Position numbers and translations under genes: made by a program. Shown here one piece after another: positions 44,241-51,340 of a stretch of 64,000 bases of DNA; the first letter of the stretch is position 1; every line of letters begins with the position of its first letter. Origin of the DNA: a virus; IMG/VR virus record IMGVR_UViG_3300045747_000527, positions 124,001 through 188,000 of that record; one strand, 5' to 3'. The notes under the pieces are model-generated. The model saw only the letters and a list, made by a program, of their open reading frames with translations, made no database searches and was not told the DNA's origin.

Positions 44241-44268
44241 TGGTCACCTCTCCACAGAGTGTACCGTG

Positions 44269-44652
44269 CTACTCATCCCTCCGGCAAGTACAGGGGCCTC
44301 TCCCTTCCCGGTCCTCGCCACACTGGAGGCAGATACCTGTGCCGTCCAGTATGATCATCCGTTCTTCTGCGGTGTAGGTTAGCAGGGCTATCCTAGTGGT
44401 TTGGGCGTTACTCTGCAGGATATCTTTGATCGCCAGCGCCTTGTCCAGCTTCCCACAAATCTCCTCCAGTGTGGGTGTCGGAGAGCCGCCACAAGTTTCG
44501 CACAAAGGCAGTCCTCCCAGTGCTGCATTGATCGGAAAGTCCTCCGGGATACAATACTCTGCCTCTCCCGGAAAGGTCTTCTCGCAGTAGCGGCAGGTAA
44601 ACTCGGGCAGCTTATACATACAGGTCTCTTCCTTTGCTTTCTTCTTAGCCAT
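44269..44652 (-). CDS. Multi-zinc-ribbon protein (127 aa)
   Basis: Three Cys clusters: FTCRYCEKTF, LPLCETCGGS and GICLQCGEDRE followed by PCTCRRDE. The middle is helical. Likely structural zinc sites; role unknown. 28 bases before the protease gene. Confidence 0.7.
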   Translation of the reverse strand: MAKKKAKEETCMYKLPEFTCRYCEKTFPGEAEYCIPEDFPINAALGGLPLCETCGGSPTPTLEEICGKLDKALAIKDILQSNAQTTRIALLTYTAEERMIILDGTGICLQCGEDREGRGPCTCRRDE

Positions 44653-44663
44653 CGTGTCCTCCG

Positions 44664-44867
44664 TTATCCGTGATCGTCGATATCTCCAAACCTCTCATCC
44701 TCTTGCGCGTACCCATCCGTCCACGCGTGCCAGCAATCAGAACAAACAGTCTCACGCGTCTTTGGGGCGTAGCCTATGCCATCCCCCTTCTTAACCTTGT
44801 GTGAGCAGGTTGCCACGTGATCTCTGTGAGCAACTGCTCGGACGAACATGTGAAATTCAGCCCTCAT
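44664..44867 (-). CDS. Small Cys/His protein (67 aa)
   Basis: ATCSHKVKKGDGIGY and VCSDCWHAWTDGY supply three Cys and His, probably one zinc. Four-base overlap with the gene upstream. Confidence 0.65.
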   Translation of the reverse strand: MRAEFHMFVRAVAHRDHVATCSHKVKKGDGIGYAPKTRETVCSDCWHAWTDGYAQEDERFGDIDDHG

Positions 44868-45139
44868 AGCTTCTCCCTTGATGTCGTAGCCTCAGCACAA
44901 AAGCTGTGCATCCACCTGCGGCCCCTGAGTCTGAAATACCTGAAAAGAGCGCGAGCACAAGGCTCGCAGCAACGAACAATCTTACGTCTACTCTGGATGG
45001 ACATATAGATCATCCTGGGACGGTAGAACCCGAAAAAGAACTCTCGGGCACAGGGGCCACAGTAAACCACGTCTTTTCGGAACACGTGACCCGTGGCCTC
45101 GTGATACGGACCGCCACATTGAAAGCATCTAGGTTCCAC
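44864..45139 (-). CDS. Double zinc-ribbon protein (91 aa)
   Basis: CFQCGGPYHE with YCGPCAREF, and RCCEPCARAL, give two zinc pairs; Arg-rich C-terminus suggests nucleic-acid binding. First gene after the minus-strand promoter at 45186. Confidence 0.7.
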   Translation of the reverse strand: MEPRCFQCGGPYHEATGHVFRKDVVYCGPCAREFFFGFYRPRMIYMSIQSRRKIVRCCEPCARALFRYFRLRGRRWMHSFCAEATTSREKL

Positions 45140-45185
45140 AGATCACCTCTTCTTTATTCCTAGGGCGTACAACCCAGGCGAAGCC

Positions 45186-45194
45186 CTTATACCA
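45186..45194 (-). promoter_or_regulatory. TGGTATAAG promoter
   Basis: Minus-strand core match 47 bases upstream of the 91-aa gene; probably drives the zinc-ribbon/protease unit. Confidence 0.65.
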
Positions 45195-45209
45195 GCAGAA
45201 GATCAAATT

Positions 45210-45223
45210 TTTCAGTACTGAAA
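45210..45223. promoter_or_regulatory. Palindrome TTTCAGTACTGAAA between divergent promoters
   Basis: A perfect 14-bp inverted repeat located between the minus promoter (45186) and the plus promoter (45238). Confidence 0.55.
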
Positions 45224-45237
45224 GTACTCTCCGGATA

Positions 45238-45247
45238 GCGGTATAAG
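45238..45247 (+). promoter_or_regulatory. GCGGTATAAG promoter
   Basis: 37 bases upstream of the MazG-like gene. Confidence 0.78.
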
Positions 45248-45283
45248 AGCCCAGAAGAGCTCACTACCTCAAGGAGAACCAAC

Positions 45284-45961
45284 ATGATTGATTTTGCGCA
45301 GCTAGCCAAGGAATCCCATGCAACCGCCGTCAGCAAGGGCTGGTACGAGAAAGATGCCCAAGGGCAGATCATCCCCCGCGACGTAGCGGAAGTCTGCTCT
45401 CTCTTTCACTCCGAAATCTCTGAAGCAGTGGAAGAGCTGCGAAAACCCAACCCCGCTAGCAGGAAAGGTATCTACTTCAGCAACAACTCCGTCTTTTCCT
45501 CCGACAATTCCTTCATCCCAGATGACCCCGACGTGCACACGGATATGATGCGCCTGACTTCCGGCGGCCTGGCGAAGCCTGAAGGCGTGGCAGTAGAACT
45601 TGCTGACCTGATCATCCGACTGGCTGATAGTGCCGAGTCCTGGGGTGTGGCCACCATGGTACGAAATGAGAACTGGCACTCACACGCCGTGCTCCTAGAA
45701 CTCGCACGGCTAAAGAGAGGCCAGCACAGCGCAATAGGTGAGCTAGTCCGCGTTCACCAGGCGGTCTCGTTACTCTGGTCGTTCATCGAGAACAAAGCAC
45801 ACACGACGTACGGCGTAATCATCGGAGACGCGATCAGGTCTATCCTTTTGGGGGTACAGGCGCTCTGCGTCCACTACGATTGGAATCTGGAGAGAGCCAT
45901 CAAGATCAAAATGACGTACAACGATACGCGGCCCTTTAGGCACGGCGGAAAATTAGCGTAA
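45284..45961 (+). CDS. MazG-like NTP pyrophosphohydrolase
   Basis: 225 residues. Two acidic helices of the all-alpha NTP-PPase fold: FHSEISEAVEELRK (residues ~41-54) and GVAVELADLIIRLAD (~99-113), matching the E-x2-E...E-x2-D metal motif. MazG-type enzymes hydrolyse (d)NTPs to monophosphates and are common in phages, where they may alter nucleotide or alarmone pools. AAGGAG before the ATG. Confidence 0.8.
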   Translation: MIDFAQLAKESHATAVSKGWYEKDAQGQIIPRDVAEVCSLFHSEISEAVEELRKPNPASRKGIYFSNNSVFSSDNSFIPDDPDVHTDMMRLTSGGLAKPEGVAVELADLIIRLADSAESWGVATMVRNENWHSHAVLLELARLKRGQHSAIGELVRVHQAVSLLWSFIENKAHTTYGVIIGDAIRSILLGVQALCVHYDWNLERAIKIKMTYNDTRPFRHGGKLA

Positions 45962-45983
45962 CAACTGGCCCTGGAGTCATGAG

Positions 45984-46904
45984 ATGCCGACACCAAATAG
46001 ACGAACAGCAAAAAGCGAAGCACAGGTAGCCGATCTCGTTGCGGTACTGGCCGACATCCTCGAAGCATGGGGTGACGAGAACGAGTACACCGAAGACAGG
46101 AAAACGCTGGCCAAGCAGCTAGCATCCAAGGTACAAGAGCTGCTGTGCCCCGCCCCCAGCGCGGACCCGGCCAGCGTTAGCGTTCCCGATTTGAACGCCC
46201 TTGTTGGAACGTGGCGAGTCGAGTGGTCACGATGCGGACTCGACGACAAGCCCCAATGTGTTGACCTTGCAGAGCGGGCTTACCGCGCCGCCATCGCCCA
46301 CTGTGGGCAGCGAGAAGCAGAGCTGAAAGCCAGAATCGTGGCATGTGACGCCCACAGCGGGGAGTTGATTGCAGAGCAGCGCCAGAGGGCGGAACGCGCG
46401 GAGGCTGATAATCTGGAGCGTCAAGACTGCGCAGCCAGAGAGTTGGGCCGCGTGCAAGCGCACCTGTCTAATCGATCAGATGTCATAGAATCCCAAGCGG
46501 CCGAGATTGCGCGGCTCAAGGCGATAGCCACAGAGCACGCCCGCATCACCACCGAAGTATACGGGAAGGAATTCAAGGTACTGTGCGTGGCTGTGGAACT
46601 TGCGGGTGGGCGAACGAGTAACAGCGAACACGTACTTGAAGCTGCTGCGCGAATGCTGCAAGCCAAGGTAGCCAGCCAACCCGCGCCCGAGGGACTGCCG
46701 AAGGTGGGCGAGACAGTAGAGGCGAAACGAGGGCGCGCGTCGGCGTTCGAGCGACGCACGGTCGAGACGCTTTCCAAGCCGTCTCTAAGTGACGCTAAGT
46801 TTTGGACATCGGACGGGTGTGGTCCGTACGATTTGAGCGAAGAGGGCGAATGGTGGCGCCGAGTCGCGCAGCCACAGGGCGTTAGCAAGGAGACGACGAC
46901 ATGA
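45984..46904 (+). CDS. Coiled-coil hypothetical protein (306 aa)
   Basis: Glu/Ala/Arg-rich helices (AEQRQRAERAEADNLERQ region, residues ~130-180), then a C-terminal segment FWTSDGCGPYDLSEEGEWW. Amino-acid use differs from neighbours (more Ala, Glu, Arg) and resembles proteins of proteobacterial temperate phages, so lateral transfer is possible. No function. Confidence 0.65.
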   Translation: MPTPNRRTAKSEAQVADLVAVLADILEAWGDENEYTEDRKTLAKQLASKVQELLCPAPSADPASVSVPDLNALVGTWRVEWSRCGLDDKPQCVDLAERAYRAAIAHCGQREAELKARIVACDAHSGELIAEQRQRAERAEADNLERQDCAARELGRVQAHLSNRSDVIESQAAEIARLKAIATEHARITTEVYGKEFKVLCVAVELAGGRTSNSEHVLEAAARMLQAKVASQPAPEGLPKVGETVEAKRGRASAFERRTVETLSKPSLSDAKFWTSDGCGPYDLSEEGEWWRRVAQPQGVSKETTT

Positions 46905-47182
46905 ACATGAACATGAACATGGACGATGCTTACATGCGTGGTGTGGCCTTTGAAAAGGCAAATTCGGACAGCGTGAGGGAGGAAAATCGAAAGTTGAACG
47001 TTGAGAGGGAAGAAGCGGATCGCGTGATCGCATCGCAGGAGGAGCAGATTGATAGGCTGAAAGAGCAAGTGGCAGCACACAGCAAGCAATTACAAAAAAT
47101 GATAGCCGCAGACCTGGACGATTCTGGGCGCTTTGGGCCACGTGATCCTGCCGATCCGAAATGTGGGACGTGGTCCCCATGA
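46901..47182 (+). CDS. Coiled-coil protein with repeated start (93 aa)
   Basis: Starts within ATGAACATGAACATGAAC, a 6-base repeat giving four in-frame ATGs. One continuous charged helix follows (REEADRVIASQEEQIDRLKE). Four-base overlap with the gene before. The repeat may be a slippage site that varies start strength. Confidence 0.65.
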   Translation: MNMNMNMDDAYMRGVAFEKANSDSVREENRKLNVEREEADRVIASQEEQIDRLKEQVAAHSKQLQKMIAADLDDSGRFGPRDPADPKCGTWSP

Positions 47183-47367
47183 GAATGCTGCAAATCACGC
47201 CCGATATGCTGGCCACCGCGAAGGATGCCAAGGACGGCGCGTTCTTCTCCACGTTCGTTCGACAGTTGGCCAAGGCCATCGTCGCCCAGTCAGAACCAGG
47301 CGAGCGGCCAGCCCGTCCCCAAGATAGGCAGCCGCATCCAGATGGAGTGCGCCAACCCCATCATTAA
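47179..47367 (+). CDS. Hypothetical protein, probably frameshifted (62 aa)
   Basis: ATGA-coupled start; MRMLQITPDMLATAKDAKDG onward is protein-like to about residue 38, then becomes Pro/Arg-rich, while another frame becomes protein-like from about 47295. The join suggests an old indel. Confidence 0.5.
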   Translation: MRMLQITPDMLATAKDAKDGAFFSTFVRQLAKAIVAQSEPGERPARPQDRQPHPDGVRQPHH

Positions 47368-47950
47368 AGAGAAGTACCGTCAGCCAATGACCGGGACGGT
47401 CCTGCACATCTTCCCGGCCCGCGAGGAAATACCAGAGCCCCTGATGCGAGAATACTACAAGCCCAAGCCTGGGTCCAAGTACGATCTGAACCCCGATATT
47501 CTCTGCCGGGCTGGGCGGCACGCACGAATCGTGCTCGAATTAGATCAAGACAAGCGGCGTATCATCTACCCCCCACATGGTGTACTACTGGTACACAGAA
47601 ATCTGAGAGGCTCCATGGAAACAGACCCAGAAATACGTGCGCTGGAGACAGTAGCCGACGCACTCAAAGAACTGCCTCTGCCCGCTCGAAGAAGAATTCT
47701 AGGATGGGCGTGGGCCAGGCAAGTATCAGATGAGGAGGCTGAGATCGTAAAAGCGCGTCAGCCAGCTCCACAGACACAGTGTGGAGCCTGGCAAAATCAC
47801 TACGACTACTGCCTCAAACAAACAGGCCACAAAGATGATCACCATGACGGCGACACACGCTGGGCCCGCGGCATTGGTCTAGACAGCTCGGTTCGTCCGC
47901 CCTTACCGGACCCGCTACACATACCAATGGCACAGGGAACGCCAAAATGA
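47342..47950 (+). CDS. Hypothetical protein, possibly two fused ORFs (202 aa)
   Basis: Residues 1-85 (MECANPIIKEKYRQPMTGTV...) continue the upstream gene in a new frame. At 47612 a METDPEIRALETVADALKEL start with GAGAGG upstream looks like the true start of a separate 112-residue gene; there is no stop between them. Its C-terminus has CGAWQNHYDYCLKQTGHKDD. Unknown function. Confidence 0.5.
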   Translation: MECANPIIKEKYRQPMTGTVLHIFPAREEIPEPLMREYYKPKPGSKYDLNPDILCRAGRHARIVLELDQDKRRIIYPPHGVLLVHRNLRGSMETDPEIRALETVADALKELPLPARRRILGWAWARQVSDEEAEIVKARQPAPQTQCGAWQNHYDYCLKQTGHKDDHHDGDTRWARGIGLDSSVRPPLPDPLHIPMAQGTPK

Positions 47951-48417
47951 GATACGCTGACAACACAACAGTCCCAGTAGCCAAGAGCCGAGCTGAGATA
48001 GAACAGTTAGTGCTCAAGTACGCCGGCCGTGACACCAACTTCTCCTTCGGACAGATGAAAGGACAAGCTGCCATCCTGTTCGACGCCTTCAATCGAAGAG
48101 TGAAATTCACCCTCCCTCTCCCCACCGCGGAAGAGGGACTAGAGAAAGCAGGACGTAAAAGGTCCCGCCAAACCCCGAGCCTCAGTCAAGTAGAAGCCTG
48201 GCGGGACAAAGAAGAACGGCGGCGCTGGAGAGCCCTACTCCTCAGCATCAAAGCCAAACTCGAATCCGTGAACTCCGGCATCTGTACCTTCGAAGAAGAG
48301 TTTCTTTCTCACATCTGCCCCGGAGGTGGAGATCAAACTATCTACGAAAGAATGATGGCAGGCCCCGAGCACAAACTGTTGGCGCCTCTACCCGAAGAGA
48401 AAACCAGACCGAAGTAG
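47947..48417 (+). CDS. Conserved hypothetical phage protein (156 aa)
   Basis: MRYADNTTVPVAKSRAEIEQ and the DAFNRRVKFTLPLPT strand followed by a helical KEERRRWRALLLSIKAKLES segment are typical of a phage hypothetical family I have seen in many genomes but cannot name. Four-base overlap with the gene before. Confidence 0.72.
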   Translation: MRYADNTTVPVAKSRAEIEQLVLKYAGRDTNFSFGQMKGQAAILFDAFNRRVKFTLPLPTAEEGLEKAGRKRSRQTPSLSQVEAWRDKEERRRWRALLLSIKAKLESVNSGICTFEEEFLSHICPGGGDQTIYERMMAGPEHKLLAPLPEEKTRPK

Positions 48418-48425
48418 GGTATAAG
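48417..48425 (+). promoter_or_regulatory. GGGTATAAG promoter for a non-coding transcript
   Basis: Overlaps the stop codon of the 156-aa gene and points into a gene-free stretch ending in a phage terminator tail. Confidence 0.7.
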
Positions 48426-48429
48426 ATCA

Positions 48430-48552
48430 ATGGTTAGGAAGTTAAGCCTTCCCGGTCCTCCTACTGGTGGGCAGACACTTTGGTGCTGGCGGTTCGGCAG
48501 CAGGGTGGGGAAAGACGAGTTGGAGAAATCCAATTCGATCTTTCTTTTGCCC
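48430..48552 (+). ncRNA. Candidate phage small RNA, about 120 nt
   Basis: Bounded by a GGGTATAAG promoter and a terminator (GTTGGA-GAAA-TCCAAT then TTTCTTTTGCCC). No reading frame with a start and ribosome site on the plus strand. GCTG...CAGC and other pairs suggest folding. Confidence 0.6.
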
Positions 48553-48581
48553 ATAGGCTAAAGAGGGGCCGAAGCCCCTTG
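48553..48581 (-). terminator. Minus-strand terminator with UUCG-type loop
   Basis: AGGGGC-TTCG-GCCCCT followed by CTTTAGCC on the minus strand, after the 174-aa gene. It meets the plus-strand ncRNA terminator head-on. Confidence 0.85.
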
Positions 48582-48605
48582 AACAGACAGCCGCGGTTAG
48601 CGGGT

Positions 48606-49130
48606 CTACTCTTCCTCTCCTTCTGGGTGAAATAGGCTCGTGGCCAGGTCTGTCTGCGAAAACACAGAGTGGTGCTTGCCCCCAGTGTCCGCACAATGGG
48701 CACATGCTGTAGTGGGACACAGCGACTCGTGCGGATACAGAAGGTACTGAGTAGAGCTGGCGTCACTGGAGAGAGCCTGCGTACTTGGCAGGTCTGAGGT
48801 GGGCCAGTCTATCTTTGCCCTGTGGAGTTCTCGTCCATCAAGGTCGATCTCTGTCGTCAGGCTTGCCACATTCGTTTCGTGGTTTAGCGACAACGTGATG
48901 CGAGTAAACGGCCTTCTGAAAAGTATCTCTACTGGGTCCGTCGCTGGCTCGTTCACAAGCAAGGCTAGGACGAGGGACTCGATACCCGGCGTCTCTACGA
49001 AGGGAGCAGGCAGCAGCGGGGTGATGTGAGCTGTGCACACAGCGAGCAGGCATATCTCTCTGTCTGACGGGTCACGCCCCAATTCCCTGCCGAGCTCTTC
49101 CACGGATTCTTCTACGGTTTGTTCGTGCAT
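48606..49130 (-). CDS. Hypothetical protein (174 aa)
   Basis: N-terminal helix with ELGRELGRDPSDREICLLAV, a beta-rich middle, and a C-terminal TTACAHCADTGGKHH with a Cys/His pair. Overlaps the upstream gene by 19 bases. Unknown. Confidence 0.65.
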   Translation of the reverse strand: MHEQTVEESVEELGRELGRDPSDREICLLAVCTAHITPLLPAPFVETPGIESLVLALLVNEPATDPVEILFRRPFTRITLSLNHETNVASLTTEIDLDGRELHRAKIDWPTSDLPSTQALSSDASSTQYLLYPHESLCPTTACAHCADTGGKHHSVFSQTDLATSLFHPEGEEE

Positions 49131-49525
49131 GTTGTTTCTCTCACTGGTTGATCTAATCGTAAAACGAAGAACTCCTTAACGGGCTCTTCTGGTTTGATGG
49201 GACCGTACATGCGCCACAGGTAGAACCTTCGGTCGTCCAGTGACCGCTTCATCATCTCCTCGACCATGGGGTATCTCCGGATACGGATAGAGGTGAAGTA
49301 CGCTTCGGACCCTCGCCACTGGACGACGAAAGAATCGGGGTCAACCGTGTGGTCTCTTGTGTGAAACTCAAAGAGCAGAACCCCGCTGTCCTCATCCGGG
49401 TAAACGGTGACAACGTGTGCTGTCTGGACACCCTTATACGCAGCGGTGAACCTAGTCAGAAAGGCAATCTGGCCGTTGCTACGGAACACTACATCGCAGG
49501 CCCCGTTGGTTGGTAGTCTCTTCAT
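49112..49525 (-). CDS. Hypothetical protein (137 aa)
   Basis: Start MKRLPTNGACDVVF, AAGGAG upstream. Beta-rich throughout (AHVVTVYPDEDSGVLLFEFH). First gene of a pair, driven by the promoter at 49562. Confidence 0.68.
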   Translation of the reverse strand: MKRLPTNGACDVVFRSNGQIAFLTRFTAAYKGVQTAHVVTVYPDEDSGVLLFEFHTRDHTVDPDSFVVQWRGSEAYFTSIRIRRYPMVEEMMKRSLDDRRFYLWRMYGPIKPEEPVKEFFVLRLDQPVRETTCTNKP

Positions 49526-49561
49526 CGGTTCTCCTTCTGGCAGTTGATTTAGATCAGGGTA

Positions 49562-49570
49562 CTTATACCC
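49562..49570 (-). promoter_or_regulatory. GGGTATAAG promoter (minus)
   Basis: 36 bases upstream of the 137-aa gene, divergent from the promoter at 49611. Confidence 0.78.
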
Positions 49571-49610
49571 TCTCTGAGTCTCTGTTTGCCTGAAAGGCAT
49601 GTCTTTGATC

Positions 49611-49619
49611 GGGTATAAG
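49611..49619 (+). promoter_or_regulatory. GGGTATAAG promoter (plus)
   Basis: 24 bases upstream of the 52-aa gene; divergent pair with 49562. Confidence 0.8.
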
Positions 49620-49642
49620 GAAACCAGAAAGGAAGTGATTTG

Positions 49643-49801
49643 ATGCCCAAGAAAGCTCCGAGGTACGAGTATCTGAAACCATCAGGCAAGCTGCTCTGCA
49701 GGAAAATACTGGACGAGGTAGTCTGTGCGATCACAGGCACCTATGCCACAGGCCAGGTTTTCCGAACATGGGTGAGGGAGTTGGGAGAACCTGGGCTATG
49801 A
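49643..49801 (+). CDS. Small hypothetical protein (52 aa)
   Basis: MPKKAPRYEYLKPSGKLLCR onward; AAGGAAG upstream. Basic N-terminus, helical end. ATGA coupling to the ParB-like gene. Confidence 0.65.
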   Translation: MPKKAPRYEYLKPSGKLLCRKILDEVVCAITGTYATGQVFRTWVRELGEPGL

Positions 49802-50253
49802 TCTTATCGGCACTGGCAGCAAGCAACCCAGAGTTTCCACACAGGACTCTGCTTGCGATGGCTAAAGCTATCGGTCCCGTTGACTGGAGTGAGGTCCGTC
49901 TCCTTGACCAGAATAGCCCCGGCTTTCGAAGGCACTACAAGTATCAGATGTACTGTAACGGCTTGTTTAGATCGGCACTGCACACCCAAGAGCTGGGGAG
50001 AGTCAGACTCGTACCCATAAGAAGGGCGCACCCCAGGGACATCCTGGTCGCGCCTTGGAACATACCGGCCATCATGCGCAGTATCGTACAGCGTAAGGTG
50101 TTCCGTCCAATCATCCTGAACAGAAGCTACCAAGTCGTAGACGGCCATCACAGACTGACTGCATGTAAGGCGCTGGGGCTGACTGAGATACCAGCGTTTG
50201 TCATGGTCAAGCAAGGTAGCCGACTTCGGCTCAAAGAAGTGAGGGACCTATGA
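49798..50253 (+). CDS. ParB/Srx-like domain protein (151 aa)
   Basis: Start MILSALAASNPEFPH chosen from the ATGA overlap. RVRLVPIRRAHPRDILVAPW and VVDGHHRLTACKALGLTEIP (about residues 108-127) are the conserved ParB/Srx nucleotide-binding motifs (G-H-H-R). Lacks the HTH and C-terminal dimer domain of chromosomal ParB, like many small phage ParB-fold enzymes or regulators. Confidence 0.78.
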   Translation: MILSALAASNPEFPHRTLLAMAKAIGPVDWSEVRLLDQNSPGFRRHYKYQMYCNGLFRSALHTQELGRVRLVPIRRAHPRDILVAPWNIPAIMRSIVQRKVFRPIILNRSYQVVDGHHRLTACKALGLTEIPAFVMVKQGSRLRLKEVRDL

Positions 50254-50495
50254 TCACCGCAATAGAAGCCACACAGATTAGCGAAGGAACACTCGGCTCA
50301 ACTCGCGCCATGGCCACCAGAGACCGCATTGACCTTGCCATCCGAGGTGCCGCCTACGCCAGACAGAACATGACGTCACTCAGTGTACCTGCTGAAGTTG
50401 CCGCGGAAATGGAGGAGTCCTTGAAGGTGGCAGGTTATGCCGTGCGCTGGGCGTCGAAAGGAACGCCGTACTGTATCCTCCACATCACGTGGTGA
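50250..50495 (+). CDS. Hypothetical protein (81 aa)
   Basis: ATGA overlap with the ParB-like gene. Helical (VPAEVAAEMEESLKVAGYAV) with a short beta end. Last gene before a terminator. Unknown. Confidence 0.65.
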   Translation: MITAIEATQISEGTLGSTRAMATRDRIDLAIRGAAYARQNMTSLSVPAEVAAEMEESLKVAGYAVRWASKGTPYCILHITW

Positions 50496-50496
50496 C

Positions 50497-50536
50497 TGAA
50501 AACGGAGGCGCCCACAGGCCTCCGTTTTCTTTTGCC
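50497..50536 (+). terminator. Intrinsic terminator
   Basis: GAAAACGGAGGC...GCCTCCGTTTTC followed by TTTTGCCC. Confidence 0.9.
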
Positions 50537-50571
50537 CTCATTTGATCTCTTGGCAATACGCCCTCAGATCT

Positions 50572-50580
50572 GGGTATAAG
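50572..50580 (+). promoter_or_regulatory. GGGTATAAG promoter
   Basis: 19 bases upstream of the 81-aa gene; CAATAC lies about 19 bases before the core. Confidence 0.8.
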
Positions 50581-50598
50581 ACACATGAGGAGGAAACC

Positions 50599-50844
50599 AT
50601 GCCAACACAGACAGAAGCTGCCTTACCGTGGGCAATACCCGGCAAGTTCTTGGAGATGGAAGGTCCGTCCAAAGAGCTGGATGTTCCAGCGGCTATCGCT
50701 CTAGCGAAACGGTATGATTGGAAAACCGTGCTGGTCCGACACCAGGGCGGCATGACCACCATCATCCTGGAGCACAAGGATGGAAAATGCGGAGGTCAGA
50801 TGCTGCAGGACGCCCACTTGATCGTCCACCAGGGCAATGCATGA
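50599..50844 (+). CDS. Hypothetical protein (81 aa)
   Basis: Start MPTQTEAALPWAIPGK with GAGGAGG upstream. Alpha/beta (ALAKRYDWKTVLVRHQGGMT). Single-gene unit with its own promoter and terminator. Unknown. Confidence 0.68.
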   Translation: MPTQTEAALPWAIPGKFLEMEGPSKELDVPAAIALAKRYDWKTVLVRHQGGMTTIILEHKDGKCGGQMLQDAHLIVHQGNA

Positions 50845-50847
50845 CGG

Positions 50848-50884
50848 AGAGGGCTGGCCGCAGGGCTGGCCTTTTCTTTTGCCC
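50848..50884 (+). terminator. Intrinsic terminator
   Basis: AGGGCTGGCC-GC-AGGGCTGGCCTT, best pairing GGCC..GGCC, followed by TTCTTTTGCCC. The stem is weaker than others but the tail is canonical. Confidence 0.7.
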
Positions 50885-50892
50885 ATGTAGCG

Positions 50893-50922
50893 CTAGAGAA
50901 GAAGGCACCATGCCCTCTTCCC
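50893..50922 (-). terminator. Minus-strand terminator
   Basis: AGGGCA-TGG-TGCCTT followed by CTTCTCTAGCG on the minus strand, after the 130-aa gene. Confidence 0.7.
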
Positions 50923-50934
50923 TTTATATCTTCC

Positions 50935-51327
50935 CTACAGTTCGATCAGAAGGACGCCGCCGTGAGCCGTCATATCGGCAACCATCTTCTCGCTCAGATT
51001 GTCGTGTGCGACTTCGGAGGGATACCCCAGTAGCTGGGTATAGGTCAGTACCCTCCTCTGCTTCTTGCTCTCAGACTCGCGTAGGGTTACGTGCCGTTCT
51101 ATTTGTTTGTTGCGAGCAGGATTGGTTTTGTACACAATCTTGATGCTCCCGTCAGGCAGGCGCAGCTCTCCGGTCAACAGGTGCTGACTCAGCCACCGTG
51201 CTGCTTTTCTGTGCTCCCCTATGGGCATGTCGCCGTAATCGACCAGGCGGAACACCTCCACTAGATCGGACAACACCGAAGCAATTCTGTCCTGCTCACC
51301 TACGAATAGGTCGCTGAATTTAGCCAT
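50935..51327 (-). CDS. Hypothetical protein (130 aa)
   Basis: MAKFSDLFVGEQDRIASVLS, mainly helical with a beta hairpin around LRLPDGSIKIVYKTNPARNK. Follows the 307-aa gene by 14 bases. Unknown. Confidence 0.66.
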   Translation of the reverse strand: MAKFSDLFVGEQDRIASVLSDLVEVFRLVDYGDMPIGEHRKAARWLSQHLLTGELRLPDGSIKIVYKTNPARNKQIERHVTLRESESKKQRRVLTYTQLLGYPSEVAHDNLSEKMVADMTAHGGVLLIEL

Positions 51328-51340
51328 GTGGTCTTCCTTT

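Noticed and set aside
45984-47182. Tail fibre genes from the coiled coils
   Set aside because: The proteins are too short and lack fibre or receptor-binding motifs; they are simple charged helices.
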